Origin: an uncultured Lachnospiraceae bacterium
GTDB taxonomy: Bacteria; Bacillota; Clostridia; Lachnospirales; Lachnospiraceae
Direction of reading: 5' to 3'
Assembly (NCBI GenBank): GCA_910578715.1
Contig: CAJTRL010000080.1
Coordinates: forward strand, 1-14,735
DNA length: 14,735 nucleotides
The translations under genes and the position numbers were made by a program. Positions 12,266 to 14,735 of the stretch are shown piece after piece. How positions within the stretch are numbered: position 1 is the stretch's first letter; each line of letters begins with the position of its first letter. The notes below the pieces were generated by a model that was not told where the DNA came from, made no database searches, and worked only from the letters and a program-made list of their open reading frames with translations.

Positions 12266-13345
12266 CTATTTGGTTGTTACGCCGAGTTCACCCAGCCTTT
12301 CAACAGCGAGAGGGTAGCCATAGGCGGCAGCCCGCTGATAAAAGGAAATTGCGGAAGCGGTATCGCCTAACATTTCATTTATCAGACCGATATTGTAATA
12401 GGGTATATAGGTGTTTACACCTTCGCCCCGTGCAGAGGAACATTGTAATGCTTTGACAAACTCCATCATTGCCTTCATGGGCTGGTTCGTTCTCAGGTAG
12501 GAAACGCCGAGCGCGCAGAGGAATCCGGCGTCTCCCGAAAAAGAATCATACCGGGGCGTAAAGAAAGAAATCGCTTCTTCGACTCTTCCGGTGGAATTCA
12601 TGGCATGGAGAAAAGCCTGGGCGAGTACCGGGAGCCAGGGCTGCGCGGGGTCAATAGGGTGTTCAAAAGCCTGTTTATAGTAAACATAAGCATTTTCATA
12701 GTCTTTAATAGAATTATAAGATTGGCCGACCTGAAAATAGAAATAAGAATCTTCAGGGTTTTTCTCGATTTCTTTCAGGAGCAGGGTGTTATTCCGTTCC
12801 ACTTTTTGCAGCATATTTTGTAAACCGCCGCAGTACCCTACATGGTCTACCGTAAGCGGAATTTCATACCGCTCAAAATAAGTACTGTCTGTGTTGATAT
12901 CGGAAACCTGTTCATGAATCGTAAAATTATAATGATAATACCGTTTGTGAAACAGCCGCTCCACGCGGTCCGGGTAGGAAACGCGCATTCCACCGCTTTC
13001 ATAATAACTGTGGCGCAACAGCATGCCGACGCTGCGGGGATGTTCTTCAATCAGCCGATAGATACCTTCCAGGTCGATTTCCGTCAGAAATTCATCGCAG
13101 TCAAGAATCAGCACATAATTATGCGATGCTTTTTTCAGGGAAAAATTTCTGGCGGCGCTGAAATCATTCACCCACTCAAAATCGTAAACGAAATTCGTAT
13201 ATTTTCGGGCAATTTCTTTGGTGCGGTCGGTGGAACCCGTATCGACGACGATGATTTCAAAATCATACGGCGCTAACGGCGCAAGACATTTCTCGATATT
13301 TTTCTCTTCATTTTTGGCGATAATACAGACTGAAATTGGAATCAT
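12266..13345 (-). CDS. GT2-TPR glycosyltransferase, paralogue 3 of 3
   Basis: 359 residues. The GT-A domain opens MIPISVCIIAKNEEKNIEKC with DTGSTD at 35-40, FSAARN and D82-C-D84. The C-terminal half has TPR-like helices (YFYFQVGQSYNSIKDYENAY; YNIGLINEMLGDTASAISFY). Overall pattern is closer to paralogue 1 across residues 85-200 (LTEID, VDHVGY) and shares near-identical DNA patches with paralogue 2 in the first 60 codons, so the trio looks partly mosaic. AAGGAGG six bases upstream sets the start, 19 bases after the preceding GT2 gene. Likely part of the enzymes that build or attach the flagellin glycan; order of action cannot be told. Confidence 0.85.
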   Translation of the reverse strand: MIPISVCIIAKNEEKNIEKCLAPLAPYDFEIIVVDTGSTDRTKEIARKYTNFVYDFEWVNDFSAARNFSLKKASHNYVLILDCDEFLTEIDLEGIYRLIEEHPRSVGMLLRHSYYESGGMRVSYPDRVERLFHKRYYHYNFTIHEQVSDINTDSTYFERYEIPLTVDHVGYCGGLQNMLQKVERNNTLLLKEIEKNPEDSYFYFQVGQSYNSIKDYENAYVYYKQAFEHPIDPAQPWLPVLAQAFLHAMNSTGRVEEAISFFTPRYDSFSGDAGFLCALGVSYLRTNQPMKAMMEFVKALQCSSARGEGVNTYIPYYNIGLINEMLGDTASAISFYQRAAAYGYPLAVERLGELGVTTK

Positions 13346-13364
13346 GGGTATCCTCCTTTTTGTA

Positions 13365-14177
13365 TCAGGTTTGCTGTAGATAATACTGCATCATGGTGGA
13401 TATCTGCGATAAAATGCCTAATTTTTCGGCAGATTCCAGAATTTCCTTCGTGCATTCCTGAAAAATGCCATATTGCAGAAAGGCGTCTTTGTGCAGGGCG
13501 AGCATATAGCATCGGGCGGCATAATAGCCGGAAATATTATGTGAAACGCCGTCTTTGCTCAAATTGACGCGCACCATTGCTTCCTCCTGAAAAGCAATCT
13601 CGTGGTCTCTGGCGATTCGTAAGAAAAACTCCCAGTCCTCCAGACAGGTCAGAGATTCGTTAAAAAAGCCCGCGCTTTCGAGGCATTTGCGGCGTAACAG
13701 CACGCTGGGCGTTCCAATGGTGTTCCTTTTCAGCATATAGGGATAAATCTTTCCCTGCTTCTCCGAAAGCGGAATGTTGGCGCCTGGAACAAAAAGCGTA
13801 GAACCGTCGGCTTTCTGGCAAATATAAGGGCAGTAGAGCAGGGCAGCTTCGGGCCTTTGTGTCAGAAATGCCATTTGTTTTTCCAGCTTATCGGGCATCC
13901 AGTAGTCGTCGCTGTCCTGAAAAGCGATATAATCATATCTTGCATGTCGGAGACCTTCGTTTCGGGCTGCCGCAACGCCTTTGTTTTCAGACATTTTCAG
14001 ATAACGGATGCGCTCATCCGAAACAGACTCTATCATCGTGTCCGTGTTATCCGTGGAACCGTCATCCACGATTAACAATTCAAAGTTCGCATAGCTTTGT
14101 TGTAATACGCTCCGGACGGAGTCGGCCAGAACATCTGCTCTGTTGTAAGTGGGTATGATAACGCTTACTTTTTCCAT
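13365..14177 (-). CDS. Family 2 glycosyltransferase, single domain
   Basis: 270 residues. A compact GT-A enzyme: VSVIIPTYNRADVLADSVRS, LIVDDGSTDNT for the nucleotide sugar, AARNEGL, and the D88-S-D90-D91 metal motif (AFQDSDDYW). A later ED pair (CLEDWEFFLRIA) is in the position of the GT2 catalytic base. There is no TPR region, so it is more likely to extend a glycan than to recognise the protein acceptor. AAAGGA precedes the ATG by five bases. It lies between the CgeB-like gene (56-base gap) and GT2-TPR paralogue 3 (19-base gap) on the same strand, consistent with one operon. Confidence 0.88.
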   Translation of the reverse strand: MEKVSVIIPTYNRADVLADSVRSVLQQSYANFELLIVDDGSTDNTDTMIESVSDERIRYLKMSENKGVAAARNEGLRHARYDYIAFQDSDDYWMPDKLEKQMAFLTQRPEAALLYCPYICQKADGSTLFVPGANIPLSEKQGKIYPYMLKRNTIGTPSVLLRRKCLESAGFFNESLTCLEDWEFFLRIARDHEIAFQEEAMVRVNLSKDGVSHNISGYYAARCYMLALHKDAFLQYGIFQECTKEILESAEKLGILSQISTMMQYYLQQT

Positions 14178-14233
14178 TGGTTTCCTTTCCTGTTGAAGTA
14201 ATCTCCGGAGCCCAATCTATCTGGTTAGTGCTT

Positions 14234-14735
14234 TTACCCCAACATTTCCTGAACACGGTGCCGGTAAGTATGGGCGGTGGAAATTTTATCGTGCCCGTTT
14301 CTGGCAATTTCAAGGCGCTCCGCTTCATGGGTCAGATAATAATCAATTTTATCCAGTAAATCCGCCCTGTTCTCATAAAAATCGAAATCTTCTCCCGGCA
14401 CGAAAAAATCCAGAAAATCGTTCTGATAATTGCTGAGCAGAAAACCGCCGCTGCCCATAATATCAAAGGCCCGCTGTGGAATGCCGCTTAAAATGCTGCG
14501 CAGGGAAATATTCAGATTTATCCTGCTTTGGTAAAAGACAAGAGGCATTTCCTTATAATTGTCAACCGGCCCGTGATTGGTGAGACCGGGAAAAGAAAAG
14601 CTCCGGTCATGTGTGAACAAATCAAAAGGATGCTTTCCGGAGACGGCTCGAATCAGCTCATTTCGTTCCAGCCCGGTAATTTTACGGTTGATGACGTACT
14701 GGGCATATAAGTATTCTTTCGTTTCTACGCCGTCA
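14234..14735 (-). CDS. CgeB-like glycosyltransferase, C-terminal part (start beyond window end)
   Basis: The frame is open to the window edge on the minus strand, giving about 166 visible residues; the in-frame TTG at 14620 is internal, not a start. The end carries the Glyco_trans_1_2 type signature: INLNISLRSILSGIPQRAFD, IMGSGGFLLSNY, then YYLTHEAERLEIARNGHD and an HTYRHR end. It aligns throughout with the end of the gene at 3267-4454, so the locus holds two paralogues, one on each side of the filament genes. It is the first visible gene of the minus-strand glycosyltransferase run; the promoter must lie beyond 14735. Substrate unknown. Confidence 0.82.
   Translation of the reverse strand, partial: DGVETKEYLYAQYVINRKITGLERNELIRAVSGKHPFDLFTHDRSFSFPGLTNHGPVDNYKEMPLVFYQSRINLNISLRSILSGIPQRAFDIMGSGGFLLSNYQNDFLDFFVPGEDFDFYENRADLLDKIDYYLTHEAERLEIARNGHDKISTAHTYRHRVQEMLG

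Overview
The window is a flagellar filament and glycosylation locus from a Firmicute, most likely a motile Lachnospiraceae-type Clostridium (Roseburia/Butyrivibrio/Eubacterium-like). The reasons are strong AGGAGG-type ribosome sites, the flgL-fliW-csrA order, a flagellin that begins MVVQHNITAMNSNRMLG as Lachnospiraceae CBir1-type flagellins do, and sigma-D/sigma-28 style promoters (TAAA-N15-TCCGATAT). The genus is inference.

Layout. (1) 1-3011, plus strand: the C-terminal part of flgL (cut by the window start), fliW, csrA, and a family 2 glycosyltransferase that probably shares their transcript. (2) 3012-3266: a convergent gap filled by a 226-bp element with perfect 30-bp inverted ends and a branched, RNA-like interior. 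Two of its hairpins show GGA in the loop. (3) 3267-4454, minus strand: a CgeB-like glycosyltransferase with its own sigma-A-like promoter. (4) 4455-8662, plus strand: a sigma-28 promoter, then flaG, an oversized fliD (848 aa), fliS and a FlgN/FliT-like chaperone candidate. (5) 8663-9968: a second sigma-28 promoter, a structured leader of about 150 nt with a CsrA-type hairpin, and the flagellin gene, closed by a strong terminator. (6) 10092-14735, minus strand: a run of five glycosyltransferases converging on the flagellin gene. These are a CgeB-like enzyme cut by the window end, a plain GT2, and three tandem paralogous GT2-TPR proteins.

How it works together. FlgL and FliD are the junction and cap proteins of the filament, FliS is the flagellin chaperone, and FlaG is a filament-length-associated protein. 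FliW and CsrA with the flagellin leader make up the partner-switch circuit known from Bacillus subtilis: free flagellin binds FliW, and when flagellin is exported FliW is freed to antagonise CsrA, which otherwise blocks flagellin translation. The seven glycosyltransferases around the filament genes suggest that the flagellin is glycosylated, as in the Clostridioides difficile flagellar glycan loci. No gap exceeds 300 bases; the three largest (3012-3266, 4455-4727, 8663-8909) are described as features. I saw no tRNA, rRNA, CRISPR array or transposase gene.

The most unusual item is the 3016-3241 element. It is either a mobile palindromic repeat or a structured 3' UTR of the fliW-csrA transcript whose loops look like CsrA sites, which would make it a candidate CsrA sponge in a clade where only FliW is known to antagonise CsrA.
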